The notes beneath the pieces are model-generated. The model saw only the letters and a program-made list of their open reading frames with translations. It searched no databases and was not told where the DNA came from. Below, one piece after another: positions 34,981 to 43,041 of a DNA stretch of 64,000 nucleotides (position 1 is the first letter of the stretch; each line of letters opens with the position of its first letter). Both the position numbers and the translations under genes were made by a program. This stretch comes from Jejuia pallidilutea (GTDB lineage: Bacteria; Bacteroidota; Bacteroidia; Flavobacteriales; Flavobacteriaceae): positions 124,001-188,000 of the forward strand of contig NZ_PVEO01000004.1 in the NCBI RefSeq assembly GCF_002973595.1. The letters are read 5' to 3'.

Positions 34981-35054
34981 TTATTTTATTTTGCAAAATA
35001 ATGTTTCTATAATCTAAAGAATTTTATCATTGGTTAATGGTTGTTATGCCTTGG

Positions 35055-35801
35055 TTATTTTTCTATTTCCTGTTCAAGTAATTTTAAAATTTCTGTAGCT
35101 CTAATTTTATAGTTTTTCAAAGTTTCTATAAAAATATGTTTAGTATAAATATTAAATCGACTTAGTTCTTTGCGATACATTTCACTTTCAAAAAGATAAA
35201 TTAAAAGGTCTCTATTATATTTCTTTTCATACCAATCTGAAAACCAAGAATATTTTTGATAATTTTTTATGTTTTCAAATATTATATTTTGAATATCTTC
35301 ATACTGATTGTCAATACGAGGAATTATTTGGGAATAAAAATCATTAATGTAATCTGCAAGTGAATCTTTTTTTATCTCGGTTAAAGAATTTGCCTCTCTT
35401 AGTAAATTATAGCCTTTGGTAATTGGTTTGAAACTGTAGGAGTATGTTGTTTCTGGTCTACATATAGAACAATCTTTATAATTCATTGAGGTTATTGTGT
35501 CATAAAAAGAAAGTTTTATTTTTTTGTCTAAAATGTCCTGAATTATTTTATCTTTTTTGTCAAACTTAACAATAGTTCTCTCTATTCTTGCTGTATCAAC
35601 TTTAAGGTCAGTTTGTATTTGTTTGTAAATTTCCTTTAAATTCTTATTCGCCTTATATTCACTATTCCAATTATTAATCTGAAGCGCTAATAAAATTCCT
35701 ATAACAACAAGAATAATTTCTCCAATAGCATATTTTAAATACTTTCCAGTTTTGTTTTCTTTCATATAGTCGTGGCGTATTGTTCTAAAGAATTTTATCA
35801 T
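35055..35801 (-). CDS. DUF6090 membrane-anchored protein (copy 2)
   Basis: A 248-aa paralog of the neighbouring gene. The N-terminus MIKFFRTIRHDYMKENKTGKYLKYAIGEIILVVIGILLALQINNWN is almost the same as copy 1, while the outer domain has diverged strongly (it contains a CSICRP stretch absent from copy 1). The two genes are 132 bp apart without a palindromic element between them, so they behave as one two-gene cassette. Function is unknown. The conserved membrane anchor with a variable outer domain suggests that the outer part carries the specificity. Confidence 0.8.
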   Translation of the reverse strand: MIKFFRTIRHDYMKENKTGKYLKYAIGEIILVVIGILLALQINNWNSEYKANKNLKEIYKQIQTDLKVDTARIERTIVKFDKKDKIIQDILDKKIKLSFYDTITSMNYKDCSICRPETTYSYSFKPITKGYNLLREANSLTEIKKDSLADYINDFYSQIIPRIDNQYEDIQNIIFENIKNYQKYSWFSDWYEKKYNRDLLIYLFESEMYRKELSRFNIYTKHIFIETLKNYKIRATEILKLLEQEIEK

Positions 35802-35823
35802 TGGTTAAGGTTGGTAATAATTA

Positions 35824-35958
35824 GGCATAACGTTGTTGTGCTAGTTGCGTGTTTCAGCAACTAATTTAGTAAACAAAAACCAACGCAAGAAAATACCGAA
35901 GGAATTTTCAGGATAAGCAACAACCAAAGCAATTATTTTTACATGGTGTTGGCAATAC
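35824..35958 (-). repeat. Palindromic array element C
   Basis: Contains the family blocks GTTGCGTGTTTCAGCAAC and TTTAGTAAACAAAAACC, a central hairpin (GAAAAT at 35889 with ATTTTC at 35904) and the end GGTGTTGGCAATAC. It lies between the copy-2 DUF6090 start and the 144-aa gene stop. Confidence 0.65.
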
Positions 35959-36004
35959 GAGCTTTTTTTCTCAATTACAAAAACTTACAACACAGTTGTA
36001 TTTA

Positions 36005-36439
36005 TTATTCCGATTTGTATTTAATTTCAATTTCACGCTCTAAAATTATTACATCGTCTAAATTTATTCTGATTTTTATAACGCCTTCAGGTACAATAAC
36101 TTTTTTGAATTTTCTGTTATTCCAAGTATTATGAGTTTTATTTTTAGCTTTAAATTTATATTCGCTTGATTGCGCTAGGTAATTTCCGTTAATATCAAGG
36201 AAGTCCATTGATGTTATATAACTTTTTTTCTTAAGATTAAACCATTTAACATATAAAGTGACTTTTTCGCCCTCTTTCACACGGATCTCTTTCAAGTCAT
36301 CTAATGGTACATTCTTTTCAGATAATCCAGAACATACAATTAGTCTAGCATTAATTTTTTTTCCACCAGTTTGTCCATAGGTAATTTTACTAGAAAATAG
36401 TATTGAAATAAATAATAAGAATAAAATTTTTGCTTTCAT
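36005..36439 (-). CDS. Secreted protein of unknown function (144 aa)
   Basis: Not recognised. A signal peptide (MKAKILFLLFISILFSSKITYGQ) precedes a compact, basic, beta-rich domain of about 120 residues (LIVCSGLSEKNV, VTLYVKWFNLKKKSYITSMDFLDINGNYLAQ, VIVPEGVIKIRINLDDVII). It is a single-gene unit flanked by array elements C and D. Confidence 0.6.
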   Translation of the reverse strand: MKAKILFLLFISILFSSKITYGQTGGKKINARLIVCSGLSEKNVPLDDLKEIRVKEGEKVTLYVKWFNLKKKSYITSMDFLDINGNYLAQSSEYKFKAKNKTHNTWNNRKFKKVIVPEGVIKIRINLDDVIILEREIEIKYKSE

Positions 36440-36500
36440 TTTAGTTAGTGTTTTTAATTATTTCAATCAATACGTTTTTTTCTATTGCTCGAGTTTAGCA

Positions 36501-36656
36501 TTATTGCCAACGGTCTTTTTTACTTTATAACTGTTATAAAAGTAGCGGGTTTGCAGCACTAACTTTTCTGTTAAACACATACTTATATAATATTTATGTG
36601 TTCAATTTTGAGGTGTCCTAATTAGGGGAAGCCTACAGGGCATTGTTGTGAAACGT
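36501..36656 (-). repeat. Palindromic array element D
   Basis: Starts TTGCCAACGGTC and ends GGGCATTGTTGTGAAACG. It contains GCGGGTTTGCAGCACTAACTT, like the GCGTG...AGCACTAAA block of other elements, and a central hairpin ACACATA (36575) with TATGTGT (36595). Confidence 0.65.
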
Positions 36657-36658
36657 GT

Positions 36659-37309
36659 TTATTTATTCATTATTTGAGTTGCTTCCCAAACATATTCTTT
36701 TCCAAATTCTCCAAAGTATGATATATAATCTCCATTTTTAGAAATAACCACAAAACTGCTACCCGGATAATGATGTTTAAAAAAAAGTTTTTCAATAGTT
36801 TTTTCTGGATCTTTATACCAAGTTAGAATCCCATCGTATTTTTCCAAACCACTACTATCTTTATAAATATAAATCGGTTTAGTTTGAGCAACTTGATTTA
36901 TTCCATCTTCTAATTGTCCGTACCATTGTCTAATTCGTTCTATGTTATAGGAATTACTTTTATAGTTTTTAAATGCTCCAGAATTGTTTTTGTCTTTTCC
37001 AGGATGAAAAATTATAACAATTGGTTTTAATGAATCTAATTCGAGATTCGTAGCTTTCTCTAGCAATAATTCAAGACTTTTTCTATTATTGATTTTCCCT
37101 CGTTTTTCTCTTAAAGTCAATTTCTTATGATTAATTGAATCTCCAGGAATGCCTAATAATTTATTTGTTGAGCGAATTCGATTGAATTGGGATTTACTAA
37201 TTTCTACATTATTTTCATCGAAATATCGTGTTTTGTTCTTCCCAATTTTAGTCCCTGAACAAGAGAAAATTAAAATTTCGATTATAAATGTTAATAGGAC
37301 TTTTTTCAT
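36659..37309 (-). CDS. Lipoprotein of unknown function (216 aa)
   Basis: Not recognised. The lipoprotein signal ends ILIFSCSG. A mixed alpha/beta domain follows, with KPIVIIFHPGKDKNNSG and HHYPGSSFVVISKNGDYISYFGEFG; the alternating strands and the second segment (xSFVVISKNGD) faintly recall a thioredoxin-like fold, but there is no CxxC. Basic overall. It is a single-gene unit between elements D and E. Confidence 0.6.
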   Translation of the reverse strand: MKKVLLTFIIEILIFSCSGTKIGKNKTRYFDENNVEISKSQFNRIRSTNKLLGIPGDSINHKKLTLREKRGKINNRKSLELLLEKATNLELDSLKPIVIIFHPGKDKNNSGAFKNYKSNSYNIERIRQWYGQLEDGINQVAQTKPIYIYKDSSGLEKYDGILTWYKDPEKTIEKLFFKHHYPGSSFVVISKNGDYISYFGEFGKEYVWEATQIMNK

Positions 37310-37318
37310 AAATTGCAG

Positions 37319-37453
37319 GTAACGGTCTAGTGTATGATTTCGTTGCGTGTTTAAGCACTAAAGTTAGCAAATAAATCACAGATAGAAAGTCCGCGAGGAC
37401 TTTTGTAAGTAGGCTATAACTAGCAATGAATTATACACGGTAATGTAGCCAGT
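37319..37453 (-). repeat. Palindromic array element E
   Basis: Left arm GTAACGGTCTAGTGTATGA pairs with right arm ATTATACACGGTAATG. The central hairpin is AAAGTCC (37386) with GGACTTT (37397). Positions 37382-37440 match 38073-38131 of element F at 54 of 59 bases, by hand. Confidence 0.75.
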
Positions 37454-37456
37454 TAT

Positions 37457-37993
37457 TTATTCAGCGTATTTTTTGTATTCAACTATTTTAGCTTGTAATC
37501 TAGTGTTCAGATATTCATTTTTATTTTTTAGCATTTCGCTAATCAATTTGGCTTCATTCAGGTAATTCAAGATTTTGTCTTTTCCCCAAAACTTTGGTGG
37601 TTCTTGAAGGTTAGTAATTCTGTCCGCTAGTTTAACTATTCCGACTTCTTTTTCTAATTCATTAATTCGGTTTAAACTATCTGTCATTTTCTCTTTTTTA
37701 GAAGTCAAATTGTCGTTTTTGGTCAAAGCTTGAATTCCCAAAGCTACTTTTTGTCCAAATTGTTCCTTTAGTTCTGTAAATTCAGTTTTGGTATCTTCTA
37801 AAGTATCGTGAAGAAGAGCTAATTGTATTGCATAATTTATATCAAAATCTTCATTTTCTTTGTGTGCTAAAATGATTTCCATTGCAACATTTGAAATATG
37901 TAACAAATAGTTCGCATCTGTTCCAGGTACTTTTTGATTTTTATGTTTTTCTCCAGCAAACTTTATAGCTTTCTGATATATTTCTTGTGTCAT
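37457..37993 (-). CDS. Small alarmone hydrolase-like HD-domain protein
   Basis: A 178-aa protein consisting only of a RelA/SpoT-type HD hydrolase domain. The metal ligands are in order: KHKNQKVPGTDANYLLHISNVA (His), ALLHDTLEDT (His-Asp) and VKLADRITNLQE (Asp). There is no synthetase or TGS/ACT domain, so it resembles MESH1-type small alarmone hydrolases that split (p)ppGpp or NADPH phosphate. It is an accessory gene in the array between elements E and F and may modulate the stringent response. Another nucleotide substrate is possible. Confidence 0.82.
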   Translation of the reverse strand: MTQEIYQKAIKFAGEKHKNQKVPGTDANYLLHISNVAMEIILAHKENEDFDINYAIQLALLHDTLEDTKTEFTELKEQFGQKVALGIQALTKNDNLTSKKEKMTDSLNRINELEKEVGIVKLADRITNLQEPPKFWGKDKILNYLNEAKLISEMLKNKNEYLNTRLQAKIVEYKKYAE

Positions 37994-38010
37994 TTGCGTG
38001 AGTTTTCTAA

Positions 38011-38145
38011 TTGGCTACGTGTTTATGGTTTGTTGCGTGGTTTATGCACTAAATTTAGCAAATAAAAACCGAATAGAAAATCCGCGAGGATTTTCGTAAG
38101 TAGGCTATAACTAGCAATAAATTATATACGGTTTTGGCAACTGGC
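38011..38145 (-). repeat. Palindromic array element F
   Basis: Nearly the twin of element E (54 of 59 in the right half). The central hairpin AAAATCC (38077) with GGATTTT (38088) has the G-C pair of element E replaced by A-T on both arms. Right end GGTTTTGGCAACTGGC. Confidence 0.75.
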
Positions 38146-38146
38146 T

Positions 38147-39034
38147 TTATTCTATTCCGTATCTTTTTATTATTTCATTTCGAGTTTTTTCATCGGCATT
38201 TTTAACTCCGATTTGAGAACCAAAAATTTGATAATCATGTTTTTGAGAATATATTCTGTCTATTAACATTTTAAATGGTGTTTTATTTAATTCTTTGTCT
38301 TGAACTGCTTTTTGGATTATTGGTAAATATTTCTCCATCATTTCAAGATTTGAATGTTGAATAACACTCCACATAACAGACTCAAATTTTTCACCAACTA
38401 ATGAGATGCCTATATATTTCTTATGTTCTGAAAACAATGAGTCAATAAGTTTTTGATTCTGTTTGTCCAATTCTGGTTGTCTGGTATTATATGTTTGTTC
38501 GTCAGAACCTCTGTATTTTTGGTCATCGATATTGATAATATTAATAAGCTTCACCAAATCATTGTTTAGTTTGTTGTCTGTAATATATTCGTCAATGTCC
38601 AGATTTTTATTACCCTTTTGTTCACTATTACACGATTTGTAATATTGATTGTATAATTCAGGGATTTTATCGTCGAATTTAACCATATCTTTATAAGAGG
38701 TAATGTATTCACAACCTCCTTTAGAGTTTGCTAATTTTACAAAAACTAGTTTTAATAAATCAGTATCTTCTTTAAGAAAATCAAAAGCTGTTAAGATATT
38801 CCAATAATGAGCTCCGAAATATTTATTACCATTTTCTAAAAGACTTTTTTTTGTTTCAGAAAGGACTTCGATACTCCATTTATAATTTTTTGATGAAACA
38901 TTAGTTCTTTGAATGGGGTTGTAGCTTAAGAATTCCATTTCAAAATTCTTTTCTGTAAATGAAACCTTATCCGATTGCGCATTAACAATTTTGAAAGCCA
39001 AAAACAATATTATAAATAGGTTTGTTTTTTTCAT
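38147..39034 (-). CDS. Secreted protein of unknown function (295 aa)
   Basis: Not recognised. A signal peptide (MKKTNLFIILFLAFKIVNAQ) precedes a mainly helical, charged protein with four cysteines in the middle part. The last third (MMEKYLPIIQKAVQDKELNKTPFKMLIDRIYSQKHDYQIFGSQIG) resembles the DUF6624-type segment seen in Bacteroidota secreted proteins, where H-Q-IFGSQ is conserved. This assignment is tentative. It is a single-gene unit between elements F and G. Confidence 0.6.
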   Translation of the reverse strand: MKKTNLFIILFLAFKIVNAQSDKVSFTEKNFEMEFLSYNPIQRTNVSSKNYKWSIEVLSETKKSLLENGNKYFGAHYWNILTAFDFLKEDTDLLKLVFVKLANSKGGCEYITSYKDMVKFDDKIPELYNQYYKSCNSEQKGNKNLDIDEYITDNKLNNDLVKLINIINIDDQKYRGSDEQTYNTRQPELDKQNQKLIDSLFSEHKKYIGISLVGEKFESVMWSVIQHSNLEMMEKYLPIIQKAVQDKELNKTPFKMLIDRIYSQKHDYQIFGSQIGVKNADEKTRNEIIKRYGIE

Positions 39035-39054
39035 TTGAGTGAGTTTTTCTGCTT

Positions 39055-39190
39055 GTTGCTAACGGTTACGTATAAGAATAGTTGCGTGGGTTAGCACTTT
39101 ACTTTGCAAGTACGCACCGAGTTGGAAATTCCGTTGGAATTTCCAAAGTAGGCGAGAACAAGCAATTACTTATAGCCATTGTTGCCAGTA
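39055..39190 (-). repeat. Palindromic array element G
   Basis: Left end GTTGCTAACGGTTACGTATA, right end TATAGCCATTGTTGCCAG. Contains GTTGCGTGGGTTAGCACTTT and a perfect 11-bp central stem (TTGGAAATTCC at 39122 with GGAATTTCCAA at 39136). Confidence 0.75.
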
Positions 39191-39194
39191 GTTT

Positions 39195-40685
39195 TTATTT
39201 ATCTATTAACTTAATGAATTCCACAGGTACTGACTGTAAGTTTATTTCGAAAGATGAAATTTCACCTTGATTATTTGTTTTAAAATTTAATGCGAACTCA
39301 GGGTCCATTACTTGAGAAATCTCTTTAATTGGTTTCATTACAAATACATTGTAATAAAGATGTTCTAGGAAGAATTGATACGTTGGGTAATTCATGTAAA
39401 GATTACCGTTGTTAACCTCAATTTCTACTATGCCGTAACCCTGATTAGTATATTTACCTGCAAATGAAGTTAGGGTATGTGTCGGTTTCTTTTCAGGGTT
39501 TAATTCACTATTGATTTCAGTTGGGACATAGATATCGTTTACAAGTATAGGATAGTCATTTAAATCCGTTCTTGGTAAATTCAATATTCTATTTTTTACA
39601 ATATCTCCTATTATGTAAGGTAAAATTGAATTAGTCTGATTGGTTAAAATAGTTATTCCTAATTTTTGAAAAGGATAGGTTAAAACCAACGTGCTAAATC
39701 CAGAGGTGTTACCTCCGTGATATACTTTATAATCCCCGTTTTGTGACTCCATACGCCAGCCTAAACCATCGCCAAATAGAAAAGCATTTTCTTCATTTTC
39801 ACCCGGTCTAATATTGTGAATAGTTATAGCATTCTGCACAAAATCTTTAGGCAAAACTTGTTCTTCATTAAACTTACCATTGTTTAACCAAGCTATCATC
39901 CAATTAGCCATATCTTTTGCGGAACTCCTAACACCACCAGCAGATTTGTAGTTATGATATTCTTCATAAAGTACTTTCTTGATTTTTCCTTTTGATAAAC
40001 CATAACCAAGTGAATAATTATTTGCCTTTTTCATACTCGTTAAATCGGTGTATGAGTTTACCATATTTAAAGGATTAAATATATTTTTTTCAATATTTTC
40101 TTCCCACGACATACCAGTAACTTGCTCCACTATACCACCTGCAAGTGTATAGCCCATATTGCTATATAGCCAACTGTCTTTTACCTTACCCTCAGGTTTT
40201 AAATATTTGAGTTTTTCAACAACTTTGGGTATATTTTTTTCAGGAAAAAGAACGAGTGTACCGTTAAGGTCTCCCAAGCCACTTTTGTGAGATAGTAAAT
40301 CTTCAATGGTTATTAAATTATCCATTTCAGAACTATAAAATTGAAGTTTCGGAATATGTACGCTAGGTTTATCTTTCAGAGAAATTTTGCCTTGATAATC
40401 TAAAACACCTAATAAAGATGCGGTAAAAGCCTTAGAACAAGAAGCAATTGGGAAAACTGTATTTTCGTTTACAGGTAGCTCGTTTTCCAAATCTCTGTAC
40501 CCAAAACCTTTTGAATATATAATCTCCTTATTTTTTACCACTGAAATTGACAAACCAACGGCTTTATAGGTATTCATTAAGGTTTTTATATCCTCATCAA
40601 TACCATTTAATTCATTCTTGCTCACCTGAGCATAGATTGAATTGGTAATAATGAAAAGTAAAATTGTTAAGATTGATTTTATCAT
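39195..40685 (-). CDS. Beta-lactamase-family serine hydrolase
   Basis: A 496-aa exported protein (signal peptide MIKSILTILLFIITNSIYAQ). It has the class C beta-lactamase/PBP-like catalytic set: SxxK in FPIASCSKAFTAS, YxN in WLYSNMGYTLAG and the HGG triad YHGGNTSGF. A C-terminal beta domain of about 110 residues (DUF3471-like) follows. Probable peptidase or esterase in the periplasm. Antibiotic resistance cannot be inferred. The start overlaps the VOC gene stop by 4 nt, so the pair forms a two-gene unit between elements G and H. Confidence 0.88.
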   Translation of the reverse strand: MIKSILTILLFIITNSIYAQVSKNELNGIDEDIKTLMNTYKAVGLSISVVKNKEIIYSKGFGYRDLENELPVNENTVFPIASCSKAFTASLLGVLDYQGKISLKDKPSVHIPKLQFYSSEMDNLITIEDLLSHKSGLGDLNGTLVLFPEKNIPKVVEKLKYLKPEGKVKDSWLYSNMGYTLAGGIVEQVTGMSWEENIEKNIFNPLNMVNSYTDLTSMKKANNYSLGYGLSKGKIKKVLYEEYHNYKSAGGVRSSAKDMANWMIAWLNNGKFNEEQVLPKDFVQNAITIHNIRPGENEENAFLFGDGLGWRMESQNGDYKVYHGGNTSGFSTLVLTYPFQKLGITILTNQTNSILPYIIGDIVKNRILNLPRTDLNDYPILVNDIYVPTEINSELNPEKKPTHTLTSFAGKYTNQGYGIVEIEVNNGNLYMNYPTYQFFLEHLYYNVFVMKPIKEISQVMDPEFALNFKTNNQGEISSFEINLQSVPVEFIKLIDK

Positions 40686-41143
40686 TTTTCTTTAGTTTCT
40701 AAATCTAACCAATGTTCATATGTAATTATTCCATTTTCTGGATTGCTTTTGCCGTCTAAAACCGAAATAAATTCTAAATGATGTCCGTCAGGGTCGTCAA
40801 AATAAATAGCAATTGCAGGTATCCAAGCGAACACCATTGGTTTATCAGTACCATCATTTAAAAAGTTAAATGGGTTTAGTCCTTGTTTTTTTAAAAATTC
40901 TGAAGCTTCATTTATTATAAAGTTTTTATCGCACTTAAAGGCAAAGTGTCTTCTGTCAATTTCAGATTTAGGTTTTTCCCAAAGACCTAACATTGCTTCT
41001 TTCGGTTCGCCTATCCAAAAAAAGGCTGCTCGTCTTTCTTCTTCGAAGTGGCATTGTTCAAGCCCTAAAATATTTTTATAAAATTCAATTGAACGTTCGA
41101 GGTTTTCAACGAATAAATGGGTTTCATAAAGACCTTTAATCAT
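40682..41143 (-). CDS. VOC-family (glyoxalase/bleomycin-resistance fold) protein
   Basis: A 153-aa cytoplasmic protein with the paired beta-alpha-beta-beta-beta modules of the vicinal oxygen chelate superfamily: HLFVENLERSIEFYKNILGLEQ at the start and IYFDDPDGHHLEFISVL near the end, where His and Glu are likely metal ligands. The substrate is unknown; relatives include glyoxalase I, fosfomycin-resistance enzymes and dioxygenases. It is cotranscribed with the serine hydrolase (4-nt overlap). VOC genes are frequent cargo of mobile cassettes. Confidence 0.85.
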   Translation of the reverse strand: MIKGLYETHLFVENLERSIEFYKNILGLEQCHFEEERRAAFFWIGEPKEAMLGLWEKPKSEIDRRHFAFKCDKNFIINEASEFLKKQGLNPFNFLNDGTDKPMVFAWIPAIAIYFDDPDGHHLEFISVLDGKSNPENGIITYEHWLDLETKEK

Positions 41144-41170
41144 AATTTATTTTCCTGTGTTTTTTAAATT

Positions 41171-41310
41171 ACTGGCAACGGTCTCGTATAACCGTCAGTT
41201 ATGGGTTTATATGCGTTAATTTTCGGTTTGGCACTGGCGTTAGCAATTCCTAGTGGATTCGGACGTAGTCGAATCCGCCGTAATTGCGGTTATACATTGT
41301 TGTGCACAGG
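41171..41310 (-). repeat. Palindromic array element H
   Basis: Left end ACTGGCAACGGTCTCGTATA, right end GGTTATACATTGTTGTGCAC. CGTATAACCG pairs with CGGTTATAC. Central hairpin GGATTCG (41255) with CGAATCC (41270). It is the most GC-rich of the set. Confidence 0.75.
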
Positions 41311-41319
41311 TTTTTTTTA

Positions 41320-41817
41320 TTAATTAATTTCTTTTCGGAAATATGTTTTATTTTTTTTGTCAGTCCAAAATGCTTTTACTTTTCTCAAATAAAGAGTTCC
41401 ATTTTCGTTAATCCGATAAAGTTTGTTTCTTTTCCAATAGAGTTTATTTGGTGGTTTAACTCTATTTTGTCCGCCACTTGATAATGATAACATTATAAAT
41501 TCATTCAATTCAATTCGGTTAATTTTAAGGTCAGCTGAAAGCACTAATGAATCTTTAATTTTATTTCCATTTGAATCTCGAACTTGCAAAGAGTCCGAAA
41601 CTAACTCGGTTTTGAAATAAATAGTGTCATTTGACACTTTCCATTTTCCAGTTGTCCAACTTGAGGAAAGGTCAAATCTGTAATTATGAACAAAGGTAGA
41701 GTCCGATTTCAATTCAATACTTTCCGAAAATCGGTCATTATAAATTCCGACATACTTGTTTTGTCCAAAAGTCAAATTGGATATCAGCAAAATCAGGATT
41801 AATTCGGTTAGTCTCAT
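41320..41817 (-). CDS. Secreted protein of unknown function (165 aa)
   Basis: Not recognised. A signal peptide (MRLTELILILLISNLTFGQ) precedes a beta-rich, lipocalin-like stretch (YVGIYNDRFSESIELKSDSTFVHNYRFDLSSSWTTGKWKVSNDTIYFKTEL) that recalls small Bacteroidota copper-resistance-NlpE or lipocalin-type domains, then a basic tail. It is the rightmost gene of the array; a TTGTGCACAA remnant at 41828 marks the end. Confidence 0.6.
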   Translation of the reverse strand: MRLTELILILLISNLTFGQNKYVGIYNDRFSESIELKSDSTFVHNYRFDLSSSWTTGKWKVSNDTIYFKTELVSDSLQVRDSNGNKIKDSLVLSADLKINRIELNEFIMLSLSSGGQNRVKPPNKLYWKRNKLYRINENGTLYLRKVKAFWTDKKNKTYFRKEIN

Positions 41818-41984
41818 TTTTGGTCAACTTGTGCACAACTCCCCCTAAAAACAATTAAAAAACCCATAAACTCCGTAATTGGAAGCATAACGATGGTTTT
41901 GATAGTGGTTTTATAAAGTATTAAGAGGTGTAATTGTGTTTTTATTACGCCTTAAATGTATGTATTTTTGTCTAAAAAACATAG

Positions 41985-42761
41985 TTACTTCTTACGTTTT
42001 CCGCCTCGTTTTGGTTTTTCCTTATTTTTTATATAAATATGTTTGTATCTGCTATTATTTGGGGCGTTGCGTTCTTCTACTTCAAATTCGCCAATAGATT
42101 TTATTAAAGGGGTTAGCTTTTGGAAACCGTAGTTTCTAGAATCAAAATTAGGACGCTTTTTTTGTATTAAACTGCCAACATCACCAAGAAATGCCCACCC
42201 ATCTTCGTCTGAGAGATCCTCAATAGAAGATTTTATTAAATTTATTTCCTTTCTGGTAATATTGTCAACCGTAGCCTTTTTGCTGGTTTTATTATCGTCT
42301 TCCTCATCGGTGTCGCTCTTCTCGTTGTCTCTACTCTTAAGAATTTCAATATAAATAAACTTATCGCAGGCAACAATAAAGGGGTTTGGTGTTTTCTTTT
42401 CACCAATACCAATAACTTGCATTCGGGCCTCTCGTAACCGGGTTGCCAAACGGGTAAAATCGCTATCGCTAGATACCAAACAAAAGCCTTCAACTTTATT
42501 AGAGTATAAAATATCCATCGCATCAATTATCATTGCAGAGTCTGTGGCGTTTTTGCCTATGGTGTAACTGTACTGCTGTATTGGGGTAATAGCGTTTTCT
42601 AGCAATACTTTTTTCCATTTGCTTAAATGTGGTTTTGTCCAGTCTCCGTAAATTCGTTTTATGGTTGGGTTGCCATATTTGGCAATTTCTTCCATCATCT
42701 CTTTTACATTGCCAGCAGGAATGTTGTCTCCATCTATTAAAACAGCAAGATTTATATTCAT
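41985..42761 (-). CDS. NYN-domain nuclease-like protein with LOTUS/OST-HTH tail
   Basis: A 258-aa protein. The N-terminal NYN (PIN-like) domain has the acidic metal-binding residues in VLIDGDNIPAG, ATDSAMIIDAMDIL and CLVSSDSDFTRLA. A charged linker (SDTDEEDDNKTSKK) leads to a C-terminal OST-HTH/LOTUS domain (ISSIEDLSDEDGWAFLGDVGSLI..., FDSRNYGFQKLTPLIKSIGEFEVE) and a basic end (KPKRGGKRKK). This LabA/DUF88-type architecture is predicted to bind and cut RNA. It borders the cassette-like array and may be its chromosomal anchor. Confidence 0.88.
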   Translation of the reverse strand: MNINLAVLIDGDNIPAGNVKEMMEEIAKYGNPTIKRIYGDWTKPHLSKWKKVLLENAITPIQQYSYTIGKNATDSAMIIDAMDILYSNKVEGFCLVSSDSDFTRLATRLREARMQVIGIGEKKTPNPFIVACDKFIYIEILKSRDNEKSDTDEEDDNKTSKKATVDNITRKEINLIKSSIEDLSDEDGWAFLGDVGSLIQKKRPNFDSRNYGFQKLTPLIKSIGEFEVEERNAPNNSRYKHIYIKNKEKPKRGGKRKK

Positions 42762-43041
42762 AATTCGTATTTAAAATTAGCTTGTAAGTTAAAGTATAGT
42801 TACGCTACAACCAAAATTATAAGCCATTTGTTTATAGTTGTAAATTTGATAAAAAAATGCACTACAACGGTTTCGTATTTTTATATTATTAAAAATTTTT
42901 AGATATTTTGAGAATATGATAAAAATCATAAATAATGGCTCGTGTTTTACTTAATTTTAATCTATCAAAAAATGATAGTTAAAAAATAAAATTCCCTCGG
43001 TTTTATTTTTAGAGAAATTACAAACTTTAAAACTGGTAAGC

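Larger units (their letters stand above)
33965..41840 (-). other. Cassette-like array of accessory genes separated by related palindromic elements
   Basis: Nine accessory genes, all on the minus strand, lie between two chromosomal genes (ppc and a NYN gene). They are separated by seven related imperfect palindromes (here named A, C-H) at 33965, 35824, 36501, 37319, 38011, 39055 and 41171, with a TTGTGCACAA remnant at 41821. Every unit is one gene (twice two genes) plus one element lying between a stop codon and the next start. The gene content is typical of mobile cassettes: secreted unknowns, a VOC protein, a serine hydrolase and a small HD hydrolase. No integrase, transposase or tRNA is present in the window. 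The integron comparison is an inference. Confidence 0.6.

Noticed and set aside
39195-40685. Antibiotic-resistance beta-lactamase
   Set aside because: The catalytic motifs fit the broad class C/PBP-like serine hydrolase family with a C-terminal extension; nothing shows beta-lactam hydrolysis.
33965-41840. Classical class 1-type integron
   Set aside because: No intI gene, no attI and no GTTRRRY/RYYYAAC consensus at the element ends. Only the architecture is similar, so the region is described as cassette-like.
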